Positions 21,742 to 34,484 are shown, counted from the stretch's first letter. The stretch is DNA of 64,000 nucleotides from Rhabditoides inermis (GCA_963966185.1 CAWZYM010000307.1:560001-624000); one strand, 5' to 3'. Notes: generated by a model from the sequence alone, not told the origin. Numbers and translations: made by a program.

Positions 21742-21888
21742 ACCATGCCAAGACACACACACGCACACACATAAATTTTTTTTGTTTCCTTCGCTAGTTT
21801 CTTAGTTTCTCTCTAAATGGATCGAAAAGTTGACCAAAAAACTGAAAATTAGAAATCGAGTACGGTTCATAAAATGAGCCATAGACAG

Positions 21889-22571
21889 GGTTCTCGCATT
21901 GTACATCTCTCTAAACGTGAAAAAAAAGAATGCACATCTCCGGATTTTCTTTGGAAGGACGTTTCTCGCAATCGATAGTTGTACGGACTCCATGTGCGTG
22001 GTTGATGAAATATTCAAATGAGAATTGATATCACAGCCGGAAACCACGAAAAAGTATCACCTTTTTATCCAACGTTTCGACACTAGGCCTTCATCAGGGA
22101 TGAACAGAACACACCTACAATCACAGATAGGCAATGAAAAACACAAGCAATAGGTCACAAGGTATGCGGTAAAACCGGAAATGAATAAGTGGTGAGGAGA
22201 GAGTGACTCGGTATGGGTAACGTGTGATCATAGGGCGGGGTAATGCGCGGCGTGGCCCGCGGCGAGTACTCATACACCAGTGATCAATCGATACGGCTAC
22301 ACCGGAAGTCGAGATGAATAGGGACTAGAGAACTGGACAGATAGTGGAAACTACGCATTGATCACACGGCGTAGAAACTACACATCGTACACTGTGTGTA
22401 CGCATTTCTTTGCGTGCACACTTCATTCACGCAACATCGGCTGCGTGGTGTGTGAACACAGTGTGGAAATGGAAAAGTTTCAGAGAATGAAAATCTAAAC
22501 GTGAAAACAAAGAATGCACATCTCCGGATTTTCTTCTGAAGGGCGTTTCTCGCAATGTACATCTTTCTAGA
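21889..22571. repeat. Two related direct repeats bracketing about 520 bp
   Basis: The stretch TCTCGCAxTGTACATCTxTCTAaACGTGAAAA.. AGAATGCACATCTCCGGATTTTCTT.. GTTTCTCGCAAT occurs at about 21889-21975 and, in rotated form, at 22497-22571. The segment between them is not repeated elsewhere in the window. The arrangement could be solo ends of a retroelement or a decayed tandem array. Confidence 0.65.
22045..22105 (-). other. Penelope-element-like terminal motif (hammerhead-like core)
   Basis: On the minus strand the sequence reads CCCTGATGAAGG..TAGTGTCGAAACGTTGGAT. It contains CTGATGA and, 12 nt later, GAAA, the two conserved boxes of a hammerhead ribozyme core. Motifs of this form are known from Penelope-like retroelement ends. 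Stem II pairing (GGC with GUC) is weak and position 10.1/11.1 does not pair, so catalytic activity is doubtful. Confidence 0.4.
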
Positions 22572-22608
22572 AGGGTGAGAAAGAGTGAGAGGGAGAGGGA
22601 AAGAGAAA

Positions 22609-22612
<4 letters not shown>

Positions 22613-22648
<36 letters not shown>
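22613..22648 (+). repeat. (GA)n microsatellite
   Basis: Uninterrupted GA run in the spacer before the CALHM gene. Confidence 0.95.
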
Positions 22649-22649
<1 letters not shown>

Positions 22650-23330
22650 TTTCAGACTAGCTGTCCCCACTACGACAGTGTTTGGACGTGCCATGTAGCA
22701 GGCGCTGCTGGCGATCCTGTCGTGTTCTCTGATCGAGCAGTGCGGCGGCTTGACTCTCTTTTTGTTATAAGAAAACATAAAGTTATATGTTTTGACACGC
22801 TCACGATAAACTTTTAATGTTGGTGTGTTTGTTGGATTGTTTTGTGTTTGGTGTTTGGTCATCAGCGCGTTTTTTTTGTTGGTTGTCTCACTGACTCCGC
22901 TGGCCTAGGAGGCAGATGAGGAGTTGTCTCAGAACAGGAGAAGGTAGTTGGCGGATGATTTACAGATACAGATTATGCACATACAAACGGTAACAGTGAA
23001 TTTTCTCGAATTCTTCTTCCTCTGTAAATAGTACTGTAAATAAATAGTGTTCGTTCCAACTGTCGTCCTATTGTATGAAATAAGCATAGAAGACAGCAGT
23101 AGCAGAGGGAGAAAGCTGGGGGATATTGTATCTCTCTCTTTTCTTTCATCTTTCAGCTTAATAAAAATAGAACAAACACAACATAATTTAATATAATAGA
23201 GGATAGAGGGAACCCCAGTTTGTTTGTTTGAATGTTTTGCAGTAATAAATACATTTATCTATATTCGAGCAATGTGTTTTCAAGCGGCTGCCAGCACTCA
23301 TGGAATGGGGTGTAACAATACCCATCGCCT

Positions 23331-23334
<4 letters not shown>

Positions 23335-23373
<39 letters not shown>
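23335..23373 (+). repeat. (CT)n microsatellite
   Basis: Uninterrupted CT run in the same spacer, opposite in strand sense to the GA run 700 bp upstream. Confidence 0.95.
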
Positions 23374-23376
<3 letters not shown>

Positions 23377-23887
23377 CTCTCCCGCTACTAACACGCACAC
23401 TCGTATTGTTGAACCCCCATTCAATCATCCTTTCCGGTCAATGTAACTCCGATCGAATCCTATTAGTTCAGGATTACTCCAATCCGTTACTCATGCTCCT
23501 GACACTCGTCTGGTTTAGAATTCGCGGATTCTGATTTTCAAAACGGAGTAAAAGTAGTAACTATCATGTTGATAGTGTGTTGTTGTGTAAAGTTCTGATA
23601 TTCTACCGGTAACAAGTATAGTTGCAGTAATCGTATTATGTGCGCAGGTGGCAGGTCTTTGCGTCACTCTGTTCCCTCCTCCGCTGTCCGCGCTCTCCCG
23701 TATCCAATGGAGATTCCCATACACGGCCCTCTCCCTCCCTTTCTCCCTCTCTCACTCCTCTCTTCACTACACCACTCACGCATTTCCACGCAGTTCCTTG
23801 TCAGTGTTCTCTGTTTCCGTGTCGAAAGCTGTCCAAACACTGTTTGTTTGTGTTACCTTTCCAGGCGGGCGGCATTCTCGCATTCGC

Positions 23888-25271
23888 ATGTCGGCCTCAT
23901 CTGTCACGTCCGTCGTCACTGTATTCAGCAACCTCTTCTCCAATCATGGCTCCACTCTGTTCAACGTCATCCTCATTGTCACCACAGTCGGAGGACAGTC
24001 GGTAGGCGATGGAATGCTTTGTAATTAGCTTATTCCCTTTGGCAGATCATCCGCAAGCTCACGTTCGCATGCCCATGTGCATATCCATTGAATGTCTACC
24101 ACTCACTTGTGTTCATGTTCGGACCGACTCTCGCACTGGCGATTATAGGTAAACGAGAGAAGTTTGCGAAACCACCTGATGTTTCCAGGTGTTATGGTAA
24201 ACCAAACAACGTGGAAGCTTGTGCATGGATGTTGCTTTCGGTAAGTGGAAAAGTATGAATTGTATTAGTTTTTATAGAGTATCGGATACGCGACAATCTT
24301 GGAAGACTGTCTGTGTGTATTGGGTGGAGGTGAGTGAATGCCATCCAATCTACTTCCATCATTGCTTCCATTTCTAGGTACTCGCTCAATCGTCCATAGC
24401 CCCAGTCGCATGGCTATTCGTTGTATTCTTGGATGGAGGGTGAGAACATAGCTAATTAGCAATAGTAATTACCTTTTATATACGTTTTTTTCCAGTTACT
24501 ACAGTTGTCTGCAGGCGCATCAATACTGTTCAATGGCGCAGGCAATTGCTTGTAAGAATGAAACCGTACTGCAGTACTACAAACTAAGTGCGAATTTCGA
24601 TCAAATGAGTGGGAATGGAAAGGTGAATCTAAATTGCGTATTCTTTTTTTTATAACGGCGTCTTACAGTACTGTCCTCATTGCATCTGTAACCTCGGAGG
24701 GTCAGATGGATCGTACTTGGAAGCAGAATCACAAATTTTCGCATGGGGTCTCATCATAATCTATGGACTAGGCGCACTGTTAGGTAAAGATTATTGTATC
24801 TATCATATTGTGAATTATCTTTTCAGTGATGTGTTGTTTCCGAATGTGCGACAAATACACTCTCGTACAGAGGAACTATGTGGATATGTACAAGGGAGAA
24901 GAGAAGAGCCAGTTCGATAATGTCGCCAAGGTACACACACATCCTCCCCCCCCCTCCTCTCCCTCCCCCCTCTCTCTCATGGCGTCTCCTTAGGAGTATG
25001 CTTCGAAACTGGCGGACGCGAACGCTCGTGCCTTCTTTGAGCAGCCGAATTGGAATAAGAAGGACTGGGACTGGGTGAGCGGCGTCAGTGAGGTAAGACA
25101 ACTATCAAACAATCGGGTGATAAAGTGAACAATCAGGTGAACAATCCAATGTTCGCTCGTCTGCGGCTGATCGCTGCTGAGAAGACACAGACCACGTACT
25201 ACACGCCGTTGCAACTGTGGAACGAACACAAGGTGGGGAGAAAGAAAAAGAAAGAGAGGGAGAGGGAGAGG

Positions 25272-25314
<43 letters not shown>

Positions 25315-25407
25315 TACTTTCAGGGCCGCACTGTTCCGCAGCCAGATGTATGTGTCTGTACTATCCCCGAAGTTATAGTGGAGGAGAATCGGTCAAAGCA
25401 GGACTAA
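23888..25407 (+). CDS. Calcium homeostasis modulator (CALHM) family channel
   Basis: CALHM proteins form large-pore, voltage-gated ion/ATP channels in the plasma membrane. Eleven exons join in phase: 23888-24001, 24046-24148, 24189-24240, 24278-24329, 24378-24439, 24496-24622, 24669-24783, 24827-24930, 24994-25092, 25137-25232 and 25324-25407. Markers are the N-terminal helix, the FACPCAYPLNVYHSLVFMFGP segment with the conserved Cys pair (TM1 to TM2), and MVNQTTWKLVHGCC. SSIAPVAWLFVVFLDGGYYSCLQ (TM3) and a Cys-containing loop (KYCPHCICNLGG) come before TM4 (IFAWGLIIIYGLGALLVMCC). The cytosolic C-terminal part has FARLRLIAAEKTQ. Length (about 340 residues) fits the family; the nearest named relative is nematode clhm-1. 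Introns are 36-90 nt. Confidence 0.9.
25275..25311 (+). repeat. (GA)n in the last CALHM intron
   Basis: The run starts about 40 bp after the donor and ends 12 bp before the acceptor, so most of this 91-nt intron is purine repeat. Confidence 0.95.
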
Positions 25408-25593
25408 AACCACCACCAACTCCTTTTCTTCATTTTTCTCTTTCGCCATATCGCCAAAATGCATACAAACAACACCCAATTTATTACCTGTATTCGTCCC
25501 CCACGGGTCTCATTATCCAAAAATAAATACGTTTATCATACAATAACTGTACAAAGTGATCAATACCAGGTGAAGCTTGATTCGAAAGATCAC

Positions 25594-25904
25594 TTACATA
25601 TTCGCCAGCTTCTGCTTGACGCCAGTGTGGTCGGCAATGAACGAAGCGTAGTCCTGCAACATCCAATTATTGGCTATCAAGATAGATCATATAATGCTAC
25701 TGCGTACGTGTAGTGTCATAGGGAGATCTGCTCGCTTAGCCTTCCCTCGCAGCCTGTATTGGATAGAGAGCGTGGAGCGAGAGGAGGGCAGGGGTGACGA
25801 CGACGCCGCCGCCACAACTGAGTTCATTGATTTGTATCGATCAAAGACCACTCACTCTTGAAGGCATAGTCAGTGATTTTGATGGCGTCCGGGTCGGTGT
25901 GCAT
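25594..25904 (-). CDS. Possible small protein, unrecognised (72 codons)
   Basis: Three minus-strand segments, 25904-25856, 25817-25708 and 25653-25594, are bounded by good acceptors (TTCAG, CTCAG, TTGCAG) and donors (GTGAGT, GTACGC). They join in phase to MHTDPDAIKITDYAFK..., a basic middle (RLRGKAKRADLP) and DYASFIADHTGVKQKLANM before a stop. An acceptor directly precedes the ATG, so non-coding or coding exons may lie upstream. No family was recognised. It converges on the CALHM gene. Phase consistency is the main support; chance is not excluded. Confidence 0.4.
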
Positions 25905-26445
25905 GGTCTGAACAAGCAATTATGAAATTGATAACAGAACCGTAGCGACGTGAGGAGATTGATTGATTGAACCTCGTTTGACAAAGAAAACATGAAAAGC
26001 GCAGATGGTTACGACTGTATATGTCTAAAAATGAAAAAAAAGATAGATGCACTTCCATATCGAACTCATTATTACAATTTTCAAAACTTGAATACATACA
26101 AATTTTAAAAAAACACGCCCAGTGAAAGTATGGTGTAGTATTGTGCGATAGTAATACACCATGCAACATGCGCTACTTCTCACTACAAAATTTGCGCAAA
26201 ACAAAATTAATGAAAAAATTAATGAAATTTTTATGTCCTATTTCATAATGTTAAGCATTTCTGATCTTAGAAAATGTTCGTTCGTATCTGTATCTCCGTT
26301 CATGTACGCGCCTCCGATAAGGTGCGATGACTGCGATGAGTCATTTGATCGCTGTCTGTTAGTTGATTGTGGCTTTCCTTGTTATTTCACAACTACGGGT
26401 ATGTTGTAATTGTAACAGATTTATATACATTCTAGTTTCAGTTTT
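25905..26445. other. Intergenic region upstream of the USP25/28-like gene
   Basis: AT-rich, with no coding potential that I trust. It should contain the promoter and 5' UTR of the deubiquitinase on the plus strand and possibly the promoter of the small minus-strand gene. A CTAG-TTTCAG acceptor-like sequence at 26431-26441 precedes the ATG by a few bases. Confidence 0.5.
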
Positions 26446-29400
26446 ATGCCGGTGATAAACGTGCATCCGTCGGAAGGCGGCGGAGGGAACGGCTCGCCGA
26501 GGCCACCACCTCCCAACAAAAACGTGTCCTTCCAGCCAGGACTCCAGTCGATTGGCGAAAACGTAAGAGTATATGAGTTGTGTTACGCATAAGAATGATG
26601 TTATAATTATTACTTTATCAGTCGGCGGAGGTGGGTCCGACAAAGGAGGAAAAGGACCTCATCAGCCAACTCGAGCCGATAGTTGGAGAGAATGCGGACA
26701 CGATCCTCAAGGCCATTCGGGTGAGTGCCTAAGCTTAGTGATGGTATACCGTTGTACTCCTCGCACCCCGTGTGTTGCAGCGCACGACGCGGATGCAGTC
26801 GTGGAACGGGGAGCAGTACGTGAGTGCGATCATCGAATCCCTCTACACCCAACAGGAGATCGAGACCCGCGCCGTCACTCCACACAACGACTTCCCCCCT
26901 CTCACCCCAGAGAGAGCACAACCCGTACGTGCCCCTCCCATGTCATGGTCCATGATGCCACTCTAGGTGCAAGGCTGCGCCGAGCGACCCACCCAGACGG
27001 AGAACCCGGACAGTGGCAAGGAGATGTTCAAGACAAAGGAGCTCAGCAAGAGCGAGCGGGAGGAGATGGATATCAAGAAGTGGGTTGCGATCGGGATCAA
27101 GCTCAAGCCTATTCCACCTCACTCAGTGATACGTTGATGTTGATAAGCATACTTTGTTTAGGGCGATCGAGGAGTCGCTGTTGTCCACGGCGCACTCTTC
27201 GACTCCTTCGTACGAGGCCAGCCAGCCCGCGGATCCCAGAGACATGCGCAGGCCCGAAGGACACAACCACGCCGTGCGTTCATATCTTTTTCATTAAAAA
27301 AGAGTTTGAGAGGTATAGGATACTATAGGCTTATAGTCTTGTATTTAATGAGTACAGGGTACAGTGAAACAACTGTGATGCTAAATCGCAAGTGGAAGTT
27401 TTGTGTTTGCAGGTCGGGCTGCACAACATTGGCAACTCGTGCTGGTTCAACGTGGTCGCACAGGCGCTGTTCCACCTGCCAGAGTTGCGAAGGGTGCTCT
27501 ACACTGCGAGGACAGACACCGAGGGGGAGGTGAGAGAGAGAGAGAGAGAGAGAAGGGGGGGGGGAGAGATGGTGAGTAAGAATCCCTCCTAGGACAAGGA
27601 GACTCGCCTGCTGTCGCTCATGCGCCGTCTCTTTGCCGAGATGGATGCAAGCAACCGGAAGTGAGTTCATTCTTTAATACTTTCCTTATTTAGATGTTTT
27701 CGTGTGGTTTATTTCTGTAATCCTGAATAATCAAGACAACCCAGTTCGGTGAATTGTAGGATATTTTCCAAGTTGAATTAGTGCATATCGTGAAATGGAG
27801 ATGTTATAGTTTGTATTTTGCATGTGTATATGCTCGTTTGAGGTACGTGGATCCGTCGGCGGCAGTGCGCGCCGTGGGGGAGCTATACGCGACGGAGATG
27901 CGCGGAGGAGAGACGATCATCGGAGTGCAGCAGGTGCGGGAAGAAGAGAGAGGGGGAGGGGGAAGAAAGAGAGGGGAGGGAGAGATGGTTGTGTTCAGGA
28001 CGCGGTGGAGATGCTGCTGAAGATGGTGCAGTGGATGGAGTCTGGTCTGCGTAGGGAGGCGGGGGAGCAGATGGGACAGGCGATGGAGGTGGACACCCAG
28101 GAGACGGGCACGGGCCGCACACACGACGCACAAGCACAGTGCACGGCGCAGGTGCGACCGCCTTCTCATGTTGATGGTGATATTTGTGGGATGTGGGGTG
28201 CGGGACAGAAGTGCTGCTAATCTATGAGTGAGGTATGCTGACACGTACTTTGAGTTACTGGGGATATTGTGAAATGGAGTTTCAAAATGATTTCGAAAAG
28301 ACAGTCATTATTGTAATGGTTTCGATGGTGAATACATGAGTTGGCTGAAACGTATTGTATGTATGTATTGTTACGTGTGGCTGTGTTGCAGTGTTCGCCC
28401 CTTTGTTCGTCGGCCTCTGTGCGTGTGGATGCGATGGAGATCTCTCCTGCCGTGTCTGTCAGCAGCGTCCACGGCGGCAGCGGAGACAAGGAACAGGTCG
28501 GCAACACGCACATACTTCAAAGTCATCTTGTAGTTCTGTTCTCAGTTCTATCGTTTGATTTGTTCTGCCTATTGATTTGTAAAATGGTGTATTTTGTGTG
28601 CTACCAAATGCAGTCTCGCCCGCCTGTGGCAGGGCACAGCCAGAGAGACGCGACTCGTCTACGCCCCGCCCCTCCTCTCTCACTCCGGGTTCTCAAAACA
28701 AGACTCATGTGTGAAAATGTTGTGGTAATCATGAAAACGAAAAGCTGAAACAAAATTTTGTTGACAATAATGAGTGAAAGATGGGAAGTTCAGTGGTGCA
28801 GTTCACATTTTGATCGGACGCCACGCTCTCTCTCTCACACTATCCACGCTCACTCGTGGCACCCATGCATGTGCGTCACGTGAGTACTGTATGAATGATG
28901 ACGTTGGTATTGAACGGAATATGTTGAACTTCATCGAAACCCTATGAAACATGGTATATTCCTGATTCGGAAAACGAGACACAGTCAATTTTAATATCTG
29001 TGTTTTATCAAAAGTGCATTTTGACATTTCGAGTGTCTTTTCAGAAGTTGACCCAGTGACACCACCAGTCGCGCAGCAGACTGTAATCGCTGAAGGCAAA
29101 GTAGCCATATGAGATTGGATGAGAATAGGGGGGACTGGATGCGCTAAAGGGGGTTCGTTTTATCAGGGGACCAATCATATATCAATCATATATGTAATTC
29201 AAATAAGAAAATCAGTTTCCACACGTAGCTTACAAACAAAACAATGAACTCTAGAGTAGTTTTTTTTTAGATGAAAAGCGGAAAAGTGTGACCTGTCGAA
29301 ACGGCAAAGTGACGTCAACTCATGATGTCATGATGAGTGAAACATGATTCATTTTTCGCTCAAAACATGTCTCCAGCCTAAATACACTATGGGAATCCCG

Positions 29401-30730
29401 TTAGTGATGTTTGTTTTTGATGAAATTGGCGAAATTGAAAGATATCGTGTTTGGGCCCACACGGTCCCACACCGGGGGCACAGAGTGGGACCGCCGGTCC
29501 CACAGGGTGTGACCCCGGAAAAATCAAAATCGAAATTTTAAAATTCTGTAAACGCAGATCGATGCGAAATGCTTTTCTCATTATGCATACAAAATTTCAT
29601 GAGAAAATATTTCGATATGATCGAATACGGGGCGCGGGCCCACTCGGGCCCACACCGGGGGCACCCGGGCCCACACTTTTGCTATTCCATGTGGCGAGTA
29701 GTGTATGTTGTAGGCCGAGGCCGAGCCGCACTTTGCCGTGCCCCATCCACCTGCGCTGAAAGAGGAGTCGAGGGAGATTGGAACGGGCGGACCACCCAAG
29801 ATGCGGTCCCCACTCGAAAGGATCTTCCATGGAAGGACCGTCGAGATGAGGGCTGATGGTGAGTATGCAAGAGAGAGAGAGAGAGTGCTTCCCTCTGCAG
29901 CTCCCCTGACGGACGTGCTGGCTCGGGAGGAGAGCGAGCTGATGATGTGGCAGTTGAACCCGGCATTCGGACAGCTGCACGATGCCATCGAAGCCTACCA
30001 GTTTGGACAGGCAGAGAAGGAGGTACGGTAGGGTAGGGTCATGATCATGAGTTACTGTATGTAGTGCGTCATTACTGTACTTTTTTATTTGAGCAATGGG
30101 TGGAGTGTCTCCCGGGAGTGATAGTGTTCACCCTGTCTCGCTTCCAATACTCGGATGGCCGCACTGTCAAGCTGCACGATCGGTTCGAGTTCCCTCGGCA
30201 CATGTACATGGACAGGTGAGATGGCGTCGGTTGCAACTGATGTAAGATTTCAAGTAGTAGACTAGTCACGAGGAAGTACGATGGAAGTAATGTTTTCGTA
30301 GAAAAGCAAGCTACGTGTTGTGTTTTCGGTATCTCGTGTCTCGTGCGGGTGAGGTGCGTGATATGCGTGCGAAGAGGATGGAGCAGCGGAAGAGACTGGC
30401 CGACCTGGAGGCACGCATCAGGGGGTCAGTGGGGAAGGGAGGGAGGGAGGGAGGGGTGTGTACTTAGACTTACTACGGTTCAAACTGAAAACTGCTCACA
30501 TTTGTAATAGTTTTGTGATTTGTTGGTTCACGGTTCATGTATTTACGTTTAGCGTTGATATTTGGCCATATTACTGGTGATTTGTTACATCTTTCACGAA
30601 GCATCTCACATTTCCGATGATTTTAGTTTCTCGGAGTTTCCGTGTGGAGAGGGGACGATGCCCCTGTCGACAATACTCGAAGCAGTACAGAAGTATGTCG
30701 ATGGAACTGCGACGGCCAAGAGGTGGGGAG

Positions 30731-30780
<50 letters not shown>

Positions 30781-33700
30781 ATTGAATAGTCACCTTGCAG
30801 CCCCTCCGATTCGTCCGTCTTCCCCCTTCGTGGTCCTGTCCCCGCGACACCAGCCAATACCAAGGTTCGATGGATGATGAATATTGTTTTAGTTCTCTAC
30901 CGTATTCCAGCCTTCCACGCCGTGTTGTCTGGTGCGCGACGTGGCTACTGTGGTTCCTCGGGAGGAGGGAATGGATGGAGGCACGAGGGCTGCCGTCGAG
31001 AATGCACTCGCAACCATGCGCATAGACGCCGCCACCAAGGAACAGGGTGCGTGTTGATTTCGAATTTCAAGTACTGTTTAGTTGATTATTTATCTCTGTT
31101 TTAAAGTAGAGTTTCGATGGCTACGCGTTTGTTCTCATAAACAACATGAATTATGTGTAAGATAATAATGATAATTGATATTGTTTGAGTGTTGCGTGGT
31201 GAGGCGGAGGGTATCCGGCGGGACATTGACGGCACATTCGACGGAATGAACAAGGAGGTATGGGTTGGGGAGGGGGAGAGGAGGGAGGAGTTGAATGCGA
31301 GGGTGATTCGAGCGTTGCAGGCGTACAGCCTTCACGCGGCAATCATCCACGACGGAGAGGCGACGGTCGGACACTACTGGATGTATGTGAAGAAGGGAGG
31401 TGAGTCGAGAGAGGGGGGGGGGGGAGAGATGATCCCGTCTCGCAGACGTGTGGCTGAAGATCAACGACAAGACGTGCGAGGTTGCGGACGAGGAGCAGAT
31501 GAACAAGTGAGTGACAAGGCAGTTGTTGAATTATTGAGTGGTGTATTATAATCTGTTTGCAGGGACGCATTCGGCTCCGCTGGCAGTTCGTGTTCTGCGT
31601 ACTGTTTGTTCTACGCCAGGAACGACGCCGGTTGGCTGTTCGACTACGGTAGGGTTGTGGGTAAGATAGTGGTATGTACGAAATGACTGCAGCATCGCCC
31701 GACTGCTCTCCCCTCAACCGTCTGCCGGCTGATCTGCGCGAGTATGTGATGGCAGACAACGAGGAGCTGGACAAGCAGGTGGGGAGACTCTGGGTGCATG
31801 TGTTAGGATGTGTGTGTGTGTTTAGATGACTGCGTTCTCTCTTCGCGTGGACCCATCTGGTGTTCGGATGGCTGCGGTGGACGACGCGACGACGACTCGC
31901 CGATGCGGACTGGCACAGGGGGTGGGGGCAGTGTTCCCCGACGACGAGACCAGGAGGGCCATGGGAGTACAGGTAGGAGGAGGGGAGGGGAGAGTTGATG
32001 AGGACAAGCCTTGCAGCTGTCCCTGTTGGAGTCTCGGTTCGCGACGCTGTACTACCCGTTGCTCTCCTCCACCCACACCACGTCGTTCGATGCGGCCTCC
32101 CTGCTCGCCAGACACGCCGCCGGGCTGTTCATCCACATCGGAAAGGAGGTGTTGCAGTGGTGAGTGCGGAGGGAGCGAGAGGGGAGAGCGGAAGAGGAGA
32201 TGGAAGAAGACATGACCGCATTCTTTTTGAGTGTATGTAGGGAGAGTGGCTCGTGGTTGACATTTTGTTTGTAGCATTGGCGAGCAGTTGAACATTGACG
32301 TGGCAGCGGCCGACGAACAGCAGGCGGCACTCATTTTCGACATGGTGCGCAGACCATTGCCAAATATAATGTTATCGTGCTTATAATATCTATTTTCGAA
32401 TAGAAATGGTGTGTTTAGTACATGTGCGACTTCTGGGAGCTGGCAATGCAGTGCATGCCCGTGCCGAGGTGTCTGCAGGTGAGTGGGGGAGGAGAGAGAG
32501 GGAGAGAGTGTGTGTGTGTGTGTCACTGTCACTCTCCCCGTTCAGTCCGCCGAGCAGTCTCGCGGCGTGGCAGCGTCGTGGCTGGCGGCTGCTGGCCGGC
32601 GCGTCTCCACCAAGGCCCACCAGATCATGCTCGTCTGCTCACTCGCCAAGTGCGGACACAGGTACCACCACTTCTCTTTTCATATTTTCAATATGTTTTG
32701 GGTTTGGGCCTAAGCGTAGTCAAATGTGATTAATGTTATACCATGTTCTGCAGGCACCTCGAGGCTCTGGCGCAGAAGGAACACGCTGCATTCAAGGCCG
32801 CCCTCATGTCCACCGACCACATCGATGTGTACAAGGTAGAAGAACTGCTAAACATCCAATATCCTCTCTCCTCTCTCCTCTCCCTGCCACTATCCTCGAC
32901 CGACGGAGTAGACAATCTCTCTGTTTCAGCACGCGTCCCTGCAGTACGATCTGTTCTGTCGCTACTGGCAGTTGATCCGTCGGTGTGCGACCGAACTGGA
33001 GCACTGCGCTTATCCGGAGGGGGTGACCAGGGGAGGAACGGGAGAGAACGCGTGGGAGCCCGGCAAGGACAAGTGGGTTCCAGTGCTACATTCCAGAAGA
33101 GAATGAGAAACTACAAGTCGATGTTTAGTGTTATTAGAGATTGTGAAAGTGTGAAGTGATGTGATGACTTATATCATTTAGCGCTTCTTCCTGTGTTTCC
33201 TAAATCACACACAAATCGGTTGTGTTGCTTCTCGTTGGCATTGTATGGCTGTTGCAGGCTGCAACAGATGCACAGCGGGGCGCTGGCGCTGTGTCGGAGT
33301 GCCACGTGGGCAGTGCGAGTGAGGAGGGATGTGCACACGGAGATGGGGTGGACGGAGGGCGGAGAGGGAGAGAGGTGAGGGAGAGGAATGAGGGGGGTGA
33401 GAGAGAGAGAGAGAGAGATGTTTTTCTAGGTGGCTAGCCTCTGAGGACGTGCACAAGGCGCTCATCGCACTGTCTGTCATTGTGAGTTTTCATATGAAAA
33501 AGGTCTTTCGATTTGAAGTGTAAAGCATTATCTTTTTTTGTAAAAATGTGAACATAACATACATGATTATAGCTATATATGTATTGCAGCGTCTGTCGCT
33601 GACTCTCCTGCTGGGTACCGTCCACCGCCGGGCTCCGATCAGCCACGATCGGTTCAACGAGGCAGTGCGCACGTGGCTGTGTCCTGCCATCAAGATGGTC

Positions 33701-34484
33701 AAGCTGTGGGCAGACGCCGGACACGCAGGCAGCAACATGGTCAGGGAAAGCAAGGGAGAGGGGACATTTACATACGAAAGAGAGAGAGGAGGAGAAGGAG
33801 GGAGTGGATAGACATTCATTCATCCATACACATACCATGATATTCCATTCGCACAGAAGAGTGTGGGAGAGGGGGAGGGGGAGGATATGTGTGATGTGAT
33901 GGTGATATGACATGTGTTGTTGCAGGTGGTGTCTCAGCTGTCGCAGACGTGGGAGATGTGCGCGCAGTCGTCGGACCAGAAGCAGTCCATGTCCATGGCA
34001 GCCAACCTCATCGCCAGCGGAACACAGGTCAGCACTCGTTGACAACTGCGACTCGAACCGCAATGAGGATGGTTGATGAATGCGCGTGGAAATGTCTACC
34101 GTATTGGGTGTGCTTCTTTCACCCGCCTCTTTTCAGGACCTTGTCTGTGCCCTCTCTTCCCCTCAAGTCAGCGAGTCGATTGTTCCCACCGGAAGCAGGA
34201 TCGACACCATCTCGGTAGGCAATGCTTTCTTTGTCCAGTTCACTCTTTTTATAAGAAACATACAATGTGAATATGCGGTTGCAGGATATGGGCGACGGAG
34301 TGGCCGAGTTTGACGGGTTGGACGTGGTGATGAGGAATGCGGGGCTGGCCACCCAGATGGAGATTGGATACTTGGTGGGAGAGAGAGAGAGGGGGGGGAA
34401 GGAGGGAGAGATGACTCCATCCTGTTTCAGGTGAAGAACCACCTGGACAAGTCGATAGAGATGCTCGTCACGGAGATGCTGTGA
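26446..34484 (+). CDS. Ubiquitin-specific protease, USP25/USP28-like
   Basis: A cysteine protease that removes ubiquitin chains. I trace 37 exons from 26446-26562 to 34431-34484, total 1273 residues, all phases consistent. In order: a Pro/Gly-rich start; a ubiquitin-interacting-motif-like helix [12 protein letters not shown] (exon 27162-27273); and the USP Cys box [19 protein letters not shown] (exon 27413-27529). Then comes [26 protein letters not shown] and the His box [19 protein letters not shown] (exon 31321-31399), with KINDKTCE and [15 protein letters not shown] long C-terminal helical region without recognised motifs ends ..MLVTEML. The insertion between Cys and His boxes and the order of parts fit USP25/28 rather than other USPs. 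Most introns are 40-70 nt; the longest is 28725-29713. The exon ending at 28724 has the least certain donor. Confidence 0.88.
28725..29713 (+). other. Longest intron of the USP25/28-like gene
   Basis: This 989-bp intron is an outlier in a gene whose introns are mostly under 100 nt. Its 3' third holds two related G/C-rich palindromic clusters (29449-29518 and 29630-29680); the rest is AT-rich with no open gene. Confidence 0.6.
29449..29680. repeat. Paired G/C-rich palindromic clusters in intron
   Basis: Both clusters are built from GGGCCCAC / GTGGGACC-like words around CCACACCGGGGGCAC: the first at 29453-29511, the second at 29637-29676. Each can fold on itself and they can pair with each other. 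They are separated by about 120 bp of AT-rich DNA. They resemble the conserved core of a small transposable element rather than a simple repeat. Confidence 0.6.
30735..30776 (+). repeat. (GA)n in a USP intron
   Basis: Starts 12 bp after the donor at 30723 and fills half of a 78-nt intron. Confidence 0.95.

Larger units (their letters stand above)
21742..23887. other. Intergenic, repeat-rich spacer
   Basis: No coding gene was recognised in these 2.1 kb. They hold CA-rich sequence after the paraoxonase stop, a pair of related 75-85 bp direct repeats (21889-22571), long GA and CT tracts and AT-rich sequence. The last 250 bp include a pyrimidine-rich stretch (23720-23800) that may belong to the CALHM promoter or 5' UTR. 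Confidence 0.6.
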
